Positions 17,029 through 26,825 of a DNA stretch of 62,814 nucleotides are shown one piece after another. The DNA is taken from the NCBI RefSeq assembly GCF_001399975.1, contig NZ_LKBD01000027.1, positions 1 to 62,814 on the forward strand, given 5' to 3'. The notes under the pieces were generated by a model. That model was not told the origin of the DNA. It was given only the letters and a program-made list of their open reading frames with translations, and did not search any database. The stretch is from Pseudoalteromonas sp. P1-9 (GTDB taxonomy: Bacteria; Pseudomonadota; Gammaproteobacteria; Enterobacterales; Alteromonadaceae). The translations under genes and the position numbers were made by a program. Position 1 is the stretch's first letter. Every line of letters begins with the position of its first letter.

Positions 17029-17712
17029 TTATTCACCATATAAACGCATTGTGCTATCAAAATACATGCCGAGCCCAGCAGTAAATAACCAACATCCCCA
17101 TAAACTATGCTCAACAGCCACTAACAAGGTGCTACGCGAATGAATATAGGTAAATGAAAATACTAAACCTGCAATAAAGGCACCCACTACCGCAATCCAA
17201 TTTGCAAATAACAGATGCGCTAATGCAAAACTAGTGGCACTTAAATATGCTCGTAGCTGCTTACTTTTAAAGACTCGTTTATAACGATGAAACATAAAGG
17301 TACGAAAAATCACTTCCTGCGGCCAGGCTGAAAAAATAGGGTAAAGAATTAATAGTAAGAACCACCATTTAGTTTGTTGCGTGGGTAACGTAAAGAACCA
17401 TTGGGGCGTAAAATACCAACTAGCTATCATCATTAATAGCGCTGCGACTAAAAAAGTAGCAACCACTCTATCAAGCGATAATTTAAGCTGTACCGGATTC
17501 CAAAGGCGAAAACGCTTAAAACGCGGATCACTTAACAACAGTAAAACACACCACCCGACTACCGATACCAAAAAAAGCAGTAAGTAAGGCGCAATCACAT
17601 CGCGTACGAAATACAAAAATACGGGTAAACAAAAGAATAAAAATACAAACTCGCAAATTAAAATGCGCTTGTAATAATGCTTAGGTGCCCAACGGGTAGG
17701 ATCGAGTTTCAA
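17029..17712 (-). CDS. CPBP-family intramembrane metalloprotease
   Basis: The 227-residue membrane protein has about six or seven hydrophobic segments and the CPBP (CAAX protease / bacteriocin-processing) motifs: EVIFRTFMFHR, FALAHLLF, and a final EHSLWG carrying a His. These residues form the metal site in Rce1-like proteases. The start codon appears to be TTG, preceded by GGGGG about 8 nt upstream. The gene converges with the porin-like gene (8 bp between stops) and is divergent from the nitrilase operon. Its substrate cannot be told. Confidence 0.8.
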   Translation of the reverse strand: MKLDPTRWAPKHYYKRILICEFVFLFFCLPVFLYFVRDVIAPYLLLFLVSVVGWCVLLLLSDPRFKRFRLWNPVQLKLSLDRVVATFLVAALLMMIASWYFTPQWFFTLPTQQTKWWFLLLILYPIFSAWPQEVIFRTFMFHRYKRVFKSKQLRAYLSATSFALAHLLFANWIAVVGAFIAGLVFSFTYIHSRSTLLVAVEHSLWGCWLFTAGLGMYFDSTMRLYGE

Positions 17713-17862
17713 TAGGTGTACCCCCTAAATAAAAGTTTAGAGTGGTCGCTACATCATGCCATGAAAATTAGATTAAACTTTTACGAAGCTACCTTAAAAC
17801 TTAACCCGCATTACAATTACCGTTACAATGTAAAGCTAACAATAAAGAATGAGTTTCAATCA

Positions 17863-18858
17863 ATGGATTTATATTACGTTGCCGCGTGCCAGGTAGACCA
17901 GAAAAACCCGCTAAATCGGGATGAAATGCATAGAAATACGCAACGCGTGTTAGAGCTAATGGAACAGGCGGTAAACGGGTACAAACCATTCCATGATATT
18001 AAGTTGATTGTTTTTCCTGAATTTGCTCATGCCGTTCCTGTCTATGAGAGCGCTGAAGAAATTCTTGAAAAATTAGCTGTGCCGATTCCAAATGAACACA
18101 CAGACAAAATAGCAGAAAAAGCAAAAGCGCTTGGCGTTTATGTACAAACAGGTAGTTTTCTGGAAGTAGATGAGCGCTGGCCTGACCGTGTTTTTAATAC
18201 TACTTGTTTAATTAGTCCAAAAGGTGAAATCCTCTCAAAGTATAGAAAAGTAAACCCATGGATCCCATTTGAAGTTCACTCAAGTCCGCATGACATTGAA
18301 AATTACCCCGATGATCCATTACCTGTTGTTGAAACTGAAATAGGTAATTTAGCGGTAGCGACTTGCTATGATTGGATGTTTCCAGAGGTCACACGAGAGT
18401 TAACACTCAAAGGTGCTGAAGTCCTTATTCGCATTTCAGCTTATATGGATCCTTGGGGTGCAACACAGCCTATGGATTGGTGGACTGTTATTAATCGCTG
18501 TCGAGCAATTGAAAATATGAGTTATGTCGTTGCAGCCAATCAAGGAGCTAAAGATTATCCTCCCTTCACATGGCCAGGTGGCTCTATGGTAGTTGACTAT
18601 GATGGCCGAATTTTAGCAGAGGCATCTCCTGGGCCTGGTGAACGTATTGTTGTTGCACCAATTAATATCGCAGCTCTAAGAAGTGAAAGAAAACGAAGAG
18701 CTGGCCATAGTATGCCTACTCACCTAAGAACAGAGCTATACCAAGCACAAAAACAACCTATTTATCCTAAACATAGCCCAGTGCAAAATATTAACTATGA
18801 CAGCCTAAGCAGTTCTATCGCAAAAGCACAAAGCGTGTCGCCGTTTATCAAAAAATAA
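17863..18858 (+). CDS. nitrilase-superfamily carbon-nitrogen hydrolase
   Basis: The cytoplasmic enzyme is 331 residues from the start chosen at MDLYYVAACQVD, where the nitrilase fold begins. An upstream ATG at 17716 would add 49 residues that do not fit the family. The Glu-Lys-Cys triad is visible: E53 in VFPEFAH, K129 in KYRKVNP and C168 in ATCYDWMFPE. A second conserved Glu lies in CRAIENMSYVVAANQ. It would hydrolyse an amide or nitrile bond of unknown substrate; formamidase- or aliphatic amidase-like enzymes are possible. The gene leads an operon with the cytochrome gene 30 bp downstream, which is unusual company for a nitrilase. Confidence 0.85.
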   Translation: MDLYYVAACQVDQKNPLNRDEMHRNTQRVLELMEQAVNGYKPFHDIKLIVFPEFAHAVPVYESAEEILEKLAVPIPNEHTDKIAEKAKALGVYVQTGSFLEVDERWPDRVFNTTCLISPKGEILSKYRKVNPWIPFEVHSSPHDIENYPDDPLPVVETEIGNLAVATCYDWMFPEVTRELTLKGAEVLIRISAYMDPWGATQPMDWWTVINRCRAIENMSYVVAANQGAKDYPPFTWPGGSMVVDYDGRILAEASPGPGERIVVAPINIAALRSERKRRAGHSMPTHLRTELYQAQKQPIYPKHSPVQNINYDSLSSSIAKAQSVSPFIKK

Positions 18859-18888
18859 ACACTTAATACTTATAATAAGAACAATAAT

Positions 18889-21687
18889 ATGAACAAATCA
18901 TCACCAAAGCGCAAAAGAATTGATGCTATTGGTCCCAAGCTAAAAGTGTTACTCATAGCGCTTCTGGTTGCGTTTTCACTATTAATGATTAACTCAGCTT
19001 TTCTTGGCAGTGTGACTTTTTTTGAATGGCTAAATCAAACAGTCTACCAAGATTATTTCTATCAATTAATGTTTTTAGGGCACATAACCCTTGGATTAAT
19101 TTGCATTATTCCTTTGCTGTTATTTGGAAGTTTACATTTTAAAAATACTTTTCAACGAAAAAATAAGCGCGCCATTTATGTTGGCATATTTCTTTTTGCT
19201 GCATTAATACTAATGGCCTTATCGGGTTTATTGTTAATTCGTTTTGATTTCTTTTCAATTAAGCATCCTGGCGTAAGAAGCGTTAGTTATTGGCTTCACG
19301 TGGTACTGCCTTTTGTTTGTATATGGCTATTTGTGTTACATCGTTTGGTAGGTCCAAAGATCAAATGGCGAATCGGTGGATTAGTATCTATTGCAGCGAT
19401 TGTTATCTCTCTGGTTGTAGCTGTTTGGCAAACACAAGATCCTCGTCAATGGAATCGCGTCGGCCCTGAATCTGGTGAACAGTATTTTTTCCCTTCCCTA
19501 TCACGCACCAGCACAGGTGATTTTATTCCAGCAAAAGCACTGATGTTGGATCAATACTGCTTGTCATGTCATAGCGATATTCATGAGCAATGGCAAAATA
19601 GCGCACATAAAATGAGCTCGTTTAACAATCCTGCTTACTTGTTCTCAGTGCGTAACACCCGTGAAATGGCCATTCAACGAGATGGAGATGTACAAGCTGC
19701 ACGTTTTTGTGCTGGTTGCCATGACCCTGTTCCATTTTTTAGCGGTGCATTTGATGACCCTGATTTTGACGATGTAAACCACCCAACGGCACAACAAGGT
19801 ATTACATGCACGAGTTGCCATGCAATTACGCATGTAAATAGCAGTAAAGGAAATGCCGATTACACCATAGAAGAGCCTATACATTACCCATTTGTTTACT
19901 CTAATAATCAAATTCTGCGCTGGGTGAATGCGCAACTGATAAAAGCCAAACCAGAAATGCACAAAAAGACATTTCTTAAACCGTTACATAAAATGCCTGA
20001 TTTTTGTGCTGGTTGTCATAAAGTTCATTTACCAAAAGAGTTAAACAAATATAAATGGCTTAGAGGCCAAAACCACTTTGATAGTTACCATTTGAGCGGT
20101 GTCTCAGGTCATGGTGTTACCAGTTTTTACTATCCACCGAAAGCGGATAACAACTGTAACGGGTGTCACATGCCAGCGGTTGCATCAAATGACTTTGGCG
20201 CTAAATTTTTAGATGATAGCAATCAACTAAAAGTGCATGATCATATGTTTCCATCAGCTAATACTGCACTACCTCACTTAAAAGGGTTACCACCACTAAC
20301 TAACGAAAAACATCGCCAGTTTTTACAAGATGTAATGGAGGTTGATATTTTTGGTGTACGTGAAGGTGGCGAAATTGACGGGCCTCTTTTGGCACCACTT
20401 GAGAAACAAACTTTAAAGTTAGAAGCAGGGAAAACCTATCTATTTCAAGTTGTGGTAAGAACATTAAAAATGGGGCACTTATTTACTCAAGGCACCGCTG
20501 ATTCTAACCAAGTGTGGCTAGAGTTAGTTGCTAGTAACGGTAATAAGGTGATTGGCCGCTCTGGAGGTATAGAAGAGAACGAAAAAGCAGTTGATCCTTG
20601 GTCACACTTTATCAATGCTTATGTGCTTGACCGCAATGGTAATAAAATTGACCGACGCAATGCTGAAGATATATTCGTTCCACTATATAACAATCAGATC
20701 CCGCCAGGAGCAGCAGATGTAATTCATTACAAAATAACGCTTCCTGAATCTCTAGAAGGCGACTTTAAGCTGACTGCAAGATTAAATTACCGCAAATTCA
20801 ACACACCATACATGCGCTTATTTATGAATGATAAGTTCACTACCAATGATTTACCTGTAGTAGAACTTGCAAAAGATGCCGTTATTATTTCTACCTCTGA
20901 AAGCCAAATCATTGAAAAGCAAAACCAAACTAAACGACCAAATTGGATGCGTTGGAATGATTACGGAATAGGTTTACTGCGAAAACCTAAAAAGTCCCAA
21001 TTTAAGCAGGCTGAACACGCATTTAAACTAGTATCAGGTAAAGGTAAAGGACTTGCTGAACTCAACCTTGCGCGAATTTACTATCAAGAAGGTCGACTAG
21101 AGCAAGCATCTGATGCATTAGCAAGAGCCGCAACAAATGAATATCCTGCTTGGCCTTGGACTGTAACCTGGTTTAGTGCTTTGATAGACAAACAAAATGG
21201 TTATTTTGATGAAGCAATTAAAAATTTCGAACGCTTATTAAATACTGATTTTAATGATGCAAAAGCGCGTGATTTTGATTTTTCAGAGGATTATCGCGTA
21301 TGGGTAGAATTGGCTCAAACTTATATTGAAAGAGCTAAAACACATCGTAGCCAACAAGCTGAAACGGCAAAGCAAGCTGATTTTGCCAAAGCAAGAGAAG
21401 CGCTTTATACGGCATTAAAATATGATGTTGAAAACCATCAGGCTTATTACAACTTATATGTTATTGCCAAATTAACTCAGGACCATGAAAGTGCTGAAAA
21501 GTATCGTAATTTGCATGAAAAGTATCGACCAGATAACAATGCAAAAGATACTGCAATAAGCGCACACCGGGTAAAAAATCCAGCTGCAGATCACGCTGCT
21601 GCGCCAGTGGTTATTTATGATTTAAATAGACCAACAATATACACCGAGCAAATCACTACGCTTACGCCTTTGGAAGAACAACAATAA
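18889..21687 (+). CDS. membrane pentaheme cytochrome c with TPR tail
   Basis: The 932-residue protein has three parts. Residues 15-185 hold about four or five membrane segments with histidines (LGHITLG, YWLHVVLPF, VLHRLVG) that recall b-type cytochrome subunits. Residues about 215-470 carry five CxxCH heme c sites at C224, C274, C307, C373 and C423; the spacing resembles cytochrome c554/hydroxylamine oxidoreductase-like multiheme proteins. Residues 690-905 look like TPR helices. It would move electrons across or along the inner membrane in the periplasm. It follows the nitrilase gene by 30 bp and its stop codon directly abuts the next start. The fusion is unusual. Confidence 0.85.
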   Translation: MNKSSPKRKRIDAIGPKLKVLLIALLVAFSLLMINSAFLGSVTFFEWLNQTVYQDYFYQLMFLGHITLGLICIIPLLLFGSLHFKNTFQRKNKRAIYVGIFLFAALILMALSGLLLIRFDFFSIKHPGVRSVSYWLHVVLPFVCIWLFVLHRLVGPKIKWRIGGLVSIAAIVISLVVAVWQTQDPRQWNRVGPESGEQYFFPSLSRTSTGDFIPAKALMLDQYCLSCHSDIHEQWQNSAHKMSSFNNPAYLFSVRNTREMAIQRDGDVQAARFCAGCHDPVPFFSGAFDDPDFDDVNHPTAQQGITCTSCHAITHVNSSKGNADYTIEEPIHYPFVYSNNQILRWVNAQLIKAKPEMHKKTFLKPLHKMPDFCAGCHKVHLPKELNKYKWLRGQNHFDSYHLSGVSGHGVTSFYYPPKADNNCNGCHMPAVASNDFGAKFLDDSNQLKVHDHMFPSANTALPHLKGLPPLTNEKHRQFLQDVMEVDIFGVREGGEIDGPLLAPLEKQTLKLEAGKTYLFQVVVRTLKMGHLFTQGTADSNQVWLELVASNGNKVIGRSGGIEENEKAVDPWSHFINAYVLDRNGNKIDRRNAEDIFVPLYNNQIPPGAADVIHYKITLPESLEGDFKLTARLNYRKFNTPYMRLFMNDKFTTNDLPVVELAKDAVIISTSESQIIEKQNQTKRPNWMRWNDYGIGLLRKPKKSQFKQAEHAFKLVSGKGKGLAELNLARIYYQEGRLEQASDALARAATNEYPAWPWTVTWFSALIDKQNGYFDEAIKNFERLLNTDFNDAKARDFDFSEDYRVWVELAQTYIERAKTHRSQQAETAKQADFAKAREALYTALKYDVENHQAYYNLYVIAKLTQDHESAEKYRNLHEKYRPDNNAKDTAISAHRVKNPAADHAAAPVVIYDLNRPTIYTEQITTLTPLEEQQ

Positions 21688-23517
21688 ATGAAACAAGACG
21701 AACAACTCGACATTCAAGATGATGAAATAATTGCAAAAGCATTTAAAGGCTCCATCATCGTATTTGTAGTTATCGCATTCTGCGCCCTAATAATTTGGTT
21801 GTTTAATCGCGACTCAAGCGAAGTAAATACAGTGACAAATAATATTGCAGTTGAAACTCCAAAAACTGTCTCTATAGATACGACGCGCGTCCCCCCTACC
21901 GCAACATTCGAAGATATAAGCGACAGTGCTGGAATTAAATTTATCCATAATAACGGTGCAACCGGAGATAAACTTTTACCAGAAACTATGGGAGGGGGAG
22001 TTGCATTTTTTGATTACAATAATGATGGATTTCAAGACTTATTATTTATCAATAGTAACGACTGGAACAAAGATTCAGATAGCTCTAAATCCTCAATCAC
22101 GTTATACAAAAACCAAAATGGCAAACACTTTGTCGATGTATCTAACGAGCTTGGATTAACGCAACAGTTTTACGGCATGGGGGTAGCAATTGCAGATTAT
22201 GATGGTGATGGTGATGGTGACATTTTCATAACCGCTGTAGGTCATAATTTACTACTGAGGAATGACAATAGCTATTTTACCGATGTAACAAAAAGCGCAG
22301 CTGTTGAAGGCGGGCAAAATCAATGGAGCACAAGTGCAGCATTTTTTGATGCTGACAATGATGGTGATTTAGATTTATTTGTAGCTAATTACGTTGATTG
22401 GAATCGTGACATTGATTTTGAGGTAGATTATCAACTGACCGGTATAGGGCGAGCTTACGGGCCGCCAACCAACTTTGCAGGACAGTTTGCACGTTTTTAC
22501 TTAAACCAAGGCGATGGAAAATTTATCGATTACTCACCACAAAGTGGCATTCAGATTACCAGCCCTGAACTCAAAAAAGCTATCGGTAAATCATTAGCCA
22601 TTCGCCCTATCGATATTAACAATGACCAATTAATTGATTTAGTTGTGGCTAATGACACTGTGCAAAACTTTGTATTTGAAAATAAAGGCAACGGCCAATT
22701 TAGTGAAGAAGCTGAATTAATGGGACTTGCGTTTGATCGGAATGGTCACGCAACGGGAGCTATGGGAATCGATGCTGCTTGGTATTTAAATGATGATACC
22801 TTAGGTTTCGCCATCGGTAACTTTGCAAACGAGATGACATCATTTTATGTTGGCGACACTGAATCATTCTATTTTAGTGACCAAGCAATTATTGATGGTA
22901 TAGGCCCTGCTAGCCGTAAAGCATTAACCTTTGGGGTGCTATTTTTTGATTTTGACCTAGATGGATATACCGATTTATTTCAAGCCAATGGTCATGTAGA
23001 AAGTGAAATTAATCGTGTTCAGTCAAGCCAGCAATATAAACAAGCAAGTCAGTTATTTTGGAACTGCGGTCCAACTTGTAACAAGCCCTTTATTAACTTG
23101 GAATTAGCTGCTGACAACCCCTTAGCAAACCCAATGGTAGGCCGTGGTGCTAGTTTTGCAGACATTGATAATGATGGCGATCTCGATCTTGCCATTACAC
23201 AAATTGCAGGACCAGCTCGACTGTTAATAAACCAACAAAATAGCAATCATCAATGGCTGCAAATCAAGCTATCTCAAGCAGGGCTTAACCGTAATGCAAT
23301 TGGAGCCAAAGTAACACTATCACTCTCCTCTGGTGAGGTGCTTACCAGAGATATCATGCCGAGTCGCAGTTATTTATCGCAAGTGCCAGCAATTGCCTAT
23401 TTTGGTTTAGGTCCTTCGCCAAAAATAGACGCTATTACCATTACTTGGCCTGACGGTGTAAAACAAACCATTGATAATAACTTAGCACTCAATAAGTTAC
23501 ACGTTATAAGCCGCTAA
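21688..23517 (+). CDS. membrane-anchored FG-GAP/ASPIC-UnbV (CRTAC1-like) protein
   Basis: The 609-residue protein has one membrane anchor near the N-terminus (SIIVFVVIAFCALIIWLF), so the rest lies in the periplasm. The body is a string of FG-GAP/VCBS repeats with calcium-binding loops such as DYDGDGDGDIF, DADNDGDLDLF and DIDNDGDLDLA. A C-terminal ASPIC/UnbV domain follows (NAIGAKVTLSLSSGE to ITITWPDGVKQTI, about residues 520-600). These repeats form beta-propellers used for protein or sugar binding. It is the last gene of the nitrilase-cytochrome operon. It ends only 27 bp from the convergent lipoprotein gene, with no terminator between. Confidence 0.9.
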   Translation: MKQDEQLDIQDDEIIAKAFKGSIIVFVVIAFCALIIWLFNRDSSEVNTVTNNIAVETPKTVSIDTTRVPPTATFEDISDSAGIKFIHNNGATGDKLLPETMGGGVAFFDYNNDGFQDLLFINSNDWNKDSDSSKSSITLYKNQNGKHFVDVSNELGLTQQFYGMGVAIADYDGDGDGDIFITAVGHNLLLRNDNSYFTDVTKSAAVEGGQNQWSTSAAFFDADNDGDLDLFVANYVDWNRDIDFEVDYQLTGIGRAYGPPTNFAGQFARFYLNQGDGKFIDYSPQSGIQITSPELKKAIGKSLAIRPIDINNDQLIDLVVANDTVQNFVFENKGNGQFSEEAELMGLAFDRNGHATGAMGIDAAWYLNDDTLGFAIGNFANEMTSFYVGDTESFYFSDQAIIDGIGPASRKALTFGVLFFDFDLDGYTDLFQANGHVESEINRVQSSQQYKQASQLFWNCGPTCNKPFINLELAADNPLANPMVGRGASFADIDNDGDLDLAITQIAGPARLLINQQNSNHQWLQIKLSQAGLNRNAIGAKVTLSLSSGEVLTRDIMPSRSYLSQVPAIAYFGLGPSPKIDAITITWPDGVKQTIDNNLALNKLHVISR

Positions 23518-23544
23518 CCATGTGCATGTAAAATATACAACTGA

Positions 23545-26500
23545 TTACTCGAAGCGCGTATTATATTTGCTGTGAAGTTTATTACGCGCTTTAGTTTCCT
23601 CACCTGGGAGTGGCCCTACCGTGCTGGTGTCTTCAGTATACATATCCATATCTTTTACCCAACCTTTTGAAGATAAAACATAAACACGTTGCCACCCTGC
23701 TTTAAGCGGAGCTTGTGTTGCGGCAAATTGGAGGCGTATCCCTTCACCTGGGCCAATAATCGCAAGTGCACTATCATGTTCTTTAACCAGCTCAGTTACA
23801 TCACCAAGTTGAGAGTAGTAACCTGTTGGGTATCTTGTGTCCCAAATTGGTTGAGATTGTTCAAAATCATAATGCGGTCTTTTCTGTGCTAGAGTCGAAC
23901 GTTTAGCAAAACCAAAGTCTTCTGCACTTGCAGCTAAAAGAGGCGCTTCACGTTTAAGAGCCAAATTCGCGGTGCTACTTTGTTGCTCTAGCGACTGACC
24001 GTAGACTAAACCAATACGGTCCCAAAAAATCTCCATTCTGGCTGATAAGCGAATTGCATCTACTCCATTTGGTAGATTGAGTAGCGGTAAACTCATTTGC
24101 CTTGGCATACCCGCTGGGTAACCAAAATCTGTATAGAGCATATGCCATTGTCCATCCGGTGTTCTTACTTCAAGACTTGCTGGCTTATAAACCTCTCCTG
24201 CTTGCCAAGCTGAAAAGCTGGTTTGAGAATAAGGATATTCCACCCACCCATCTATTAATAGATGAGGGTTATTAGTCTCATTAATTGGCTCAGAAAAAGT
24301 CACTGTTAGTTGATGTGCTTCTTTCGTTAATCCTAAGAAACGTTTATCCGCCTCTGGTATAGGTGCGGCAATATTGTCTCTAAGCAAAATGCTGTTTGTA
24401 ACATCTTGGTACTCGCCATTAAATGCTTTTAGTGGAGAAATAAAGTCTTGATATACAAATGCTTCACCCGTTGGGAATGGGGCATTAATGCCCATTCTCT
24501 CGTCGAGTGCTAAATGCCACCCAGGAGGTAAGTCATAGACCTCTAAACGGGCATTATCTAGGTACATAACCTCTTCCATTGGCTCTGTTAGCAATAACTC
24601 ATATACGCCATCTTTACTTTTCAATAAATTATTTGGCAACATAAAGTTTTCCCAAGGGCGAGGCTCTGCATACTGCCCTGGTCCTATAGCAAAACCGATA
24701 CCGGCAACGCCGAGAATATCGCTAACATATTCAAACTTTTCGCCATTCCATACAAATAGTACTGGGCAACTCGCTAGCTGGCGCTGAGTCTCTGTAATAT
24801 GGTGAATCCCCGGTTGCAAATTTAGTTCGGTTTGGTAAACACCATCACTCCACTCTAAGGCAACAAAATCAGCAGCACTTTTGTTTCCTATACCAATTAT
24901 AACTGGCTGCAAACTTTGACCCGCTGATGAACTTTGTTTGAAAGTGTTGGTTAAAGTCCAACGAGAACCAGTTCGCAGCGCAATCTTAGTACCGATACCA
25001 GATGCATTCGAACGCATACCATCTGCATCTTGCTCAAGGCCTGAAACACTCAAGGTAACAAACCGGTTAATACTATTATTTGAATGCCAAAGTACAAGAT
25101 CATTCTGAGACGTTAACGCAGCAATCGTTGGACCATGGGAAGCTGATAAAGCAAGAGGCTGGAAGTTAACAATAGGTGCTGACGATTTAGCTTCAAATAC
25201 CACTGTCGCTATATCTTCTTTAATCGTTAATGCAGCCCAACCTGCGGATGTCGTTACTAACAGTGCTAATTCACCCTTACCAGCAACATCCGCAACAGCT
25301 AAATGTAAGTTGGCATCCGTCGCCAGCGTTATTGGCAATTTTATTTGTGTTTGTTGATAACCACCTTGTGCTTGGCGATGCCAACTTAATAGCTGGCCAT
25401 TTTCATTGACAGTATAAAGCTCAATATAACCATCACTATTAATGTCTGCTGCAATTGCATTCTCGATTGATGAATTTGCGAAAGAGCTTCCTAGCTCGCC
25501 AATTTGGTAATGCCACAACAAATAATTATCGAGTAAGAGGTGCTGGTTATTGGCTGTTAATAATAAGATATCGGTATCACGGTCATTGTCAAAATCCTGA
25601 ACGACAAAGTTACTGATATTTAATGAAGCTACTTGTTCAGGTAATTTCTCTGAAATATTACTAAACGTGCCATTTAAGTTGTTGTTTAAAAGTGACACTT
25701 TTCCCTGTTCATTTAGCACCAACAGATCGAGGTCACCATCGTGATCAGCATCAAAAAATACCCCATTTATAGTATTACTACCATCACCCTCAATACCTTC
25801 AAATAATGATTGTGTGAATTGGCCAACCGAATCTTGTAGCCAAAGCTGGTTTGCACCCTGGCGCATTAAGTATGCGTCGGTATAGCCATCATTATTCACA
25901 TCAGCCCAAGCGATCGCATTTATCTTATCAATTTTCACCCAAGGTGCAGCAGATTCATTAAAGCCACTACTTTTATAATTCAGTAATTTAGGTTCAGATG
26001 AAAACGTTGCTAATAGGGTTTGGTTATTTTGATAATTAGCGGCAAAACCAACACTTTTATGTGCAATATGGTATGTACTAGGCTGCTTAAAAAGTGGGGA
26101 TTTAGGTGTTGTTTCATTATTACTGCGAGTAGCATCAACAGTTTTAACTTCAGCAAGTAGGCCCATTCGCGTGTATTTAATTTCAGCAAGTTGTGCTCTC
26201 GGATTCGTTTTTAACTTTTGAAAAGTCTGTAAATAAGCTTTTGCTTTCGCTCTATCACGTAGCTGTTGTGAAGCCTTAAATGCACCATAATAAACACTGC
26301 GTAAGTATGGGTCGTAATTAATCGCTTTTTGATACCAATCGAGTGCTTGCTGATATTGCTGCTGTTGTGCAAAGCCCTGCGCCAAAAAGTATGCAGCATA
26401 AGCATCACTCTGTTGTGTATCTATAACAAACTTAAAATCAATTGCAGCACTTGCTATATCACCAGCATGCTGTTTTAGTAAACCTCGAATATAACGTGCT

Positions 26501-26814
26501 TGCACATTTTGAGGGTTAGCTTTAATCACCTGTTCAATGGCCGCTAAAGCTTGCTCTGTATCACCTTCTAGATTGCGATTTAACAATGCAATAATTCGAT
26601 TTATTTTTACTTGTTCCCAGTCAGGATATTTTGTAGCGAGTTCGTCAAATGTTGTATACGCTAAAGCGTAATCAAACTGCCCCATTTGACCAACACCCAG
26701 ATTATTTTGCTGGGCCATTTGTTCGTTTATCTTAAATTGGTTGGTTACATTAGGTCCGCAGCCACCTAAAAAAGTAGCGAGAATTAGTAAACTTAATTTA
26801 ATATTATTAAACAT
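23545..26814 (-). CDS. giant lipoprotein: TPR, FG-GAP and ASPIC/UnbV domains
   Basis: The 1089-residue protein starts at 26814 (MFNNIKLSLLILATFLGGC); an upstream GTG would add 7 residues before the signal peptide. The lipobox is LGGC. Residues about 35-220 are TPR helices, 260-580 are FG-GAP/VCBS repeats (DVNNDGYTD, DADHDGDLDLL, DFDNDRDTDIL), and 590-690 are an ASPIC/UnbV domain. The last 400 residues are a unique region (FVWNGEKFEYVSDILGV, PRPWENFMLP) that I cannot name. It is last in the NeuC-led operon. The partner is presumably the other ASPIC proteins or the cytochrome. Confidence 0.85.
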   Translation of the reverse strand: MFNNIKLSLLILATFLGGCGPNVTNQFKINEQMAQQNNLGVGQMGQFDYALAYTTFDELATKYPDWEQVKINRIIALLNRNLEGDTEQALAAIEQVIKANPQNVQARYIRGLLKQHAGDIASAAIDFKFVIDTQQSDAYAAYFLAQGFAQQQQYQQALDWYQKAINYDPYLRSVYYGAFKASQQLRDRAKAKAYLQTFQKLKTNPRAQLAEIKYTRMGLLAEVKTVDATRSNNETTPKSPLFKQPSTYHIAHKSVGFAANYQNNQTLLATFSSEPKLLNYKSSGFNESAAPWVKIDKINAIAWADVNNDGYTDAYLMRQGANQLWLQDSVGQFTQSLFEGIEGDGSNTINGVFFDADHDGDLDLLVLNEQGKVSLLNNNLNGTFSNISEKLPEQVASLNISNFVVQDFDNDRDTDILLLTANNQHLLLDNYLLWHYQIGELGSSFANSSIENAIAADINSDGYIELYTVNENGQLLSWHRQAQGGYQQTQIKLPITLATDANLHLAVADVAGKGELALLVTTSAGWAALTIKEDIATVVFEAKSSAPIVNFQPLALSASHGPTIAALTSQNDLVLWHSNNSINRFVTLSVSGLEQDADGMRSNASGIGTKIALRTGSRWTLTNTFKQSSSAGQSLQPVIIGIGNKSAADFVALEWSDGVYQTELNLQPGIHHITETQRQLASCPVLFVWNGEKFEYVSDILGVAGIGFAIGPGQYAEPRPWENFMLPNNLLKSKDGVYELLLTEPMEEVMYLDNARLEVYDLPPGWHLALDERMGINAPFPTGEAFVYQDFISPLKAFNGEYQDVTNSILLRDNIAAPIPEADKRFLGLTKEAHQLTVTFSEPINETNNPHLLIDGWVEYPYSQTSFSAWQAGEVYKPASLEVRTPDGQWHMLYTDFGYPAGMPRQMSLPLLNLPNGVDAIRLSARMEIFWDRIGLVYGQSLEQQSSTANLALKREAPLLAASAEDFGFAKRSTLAQKRPHYDFEQSQPIWDTRYPTGYYSQLGDVTELVKEHDSALAIIGPGEGIRLQFAATQAPLKAGWQRVYVLSSKGWVKDMDMYTEDTSTVGPLPGEETKARNKLHSKYNTRFE

Positions 26815-26825
26815 ATCTGCTTCTA

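Noticed and set aside
22195..22220. Short GATGGT tandem repeat
   Set aside because: It simply encodes the calcium loop of an FG-GAP repeat (DGDGDGD).
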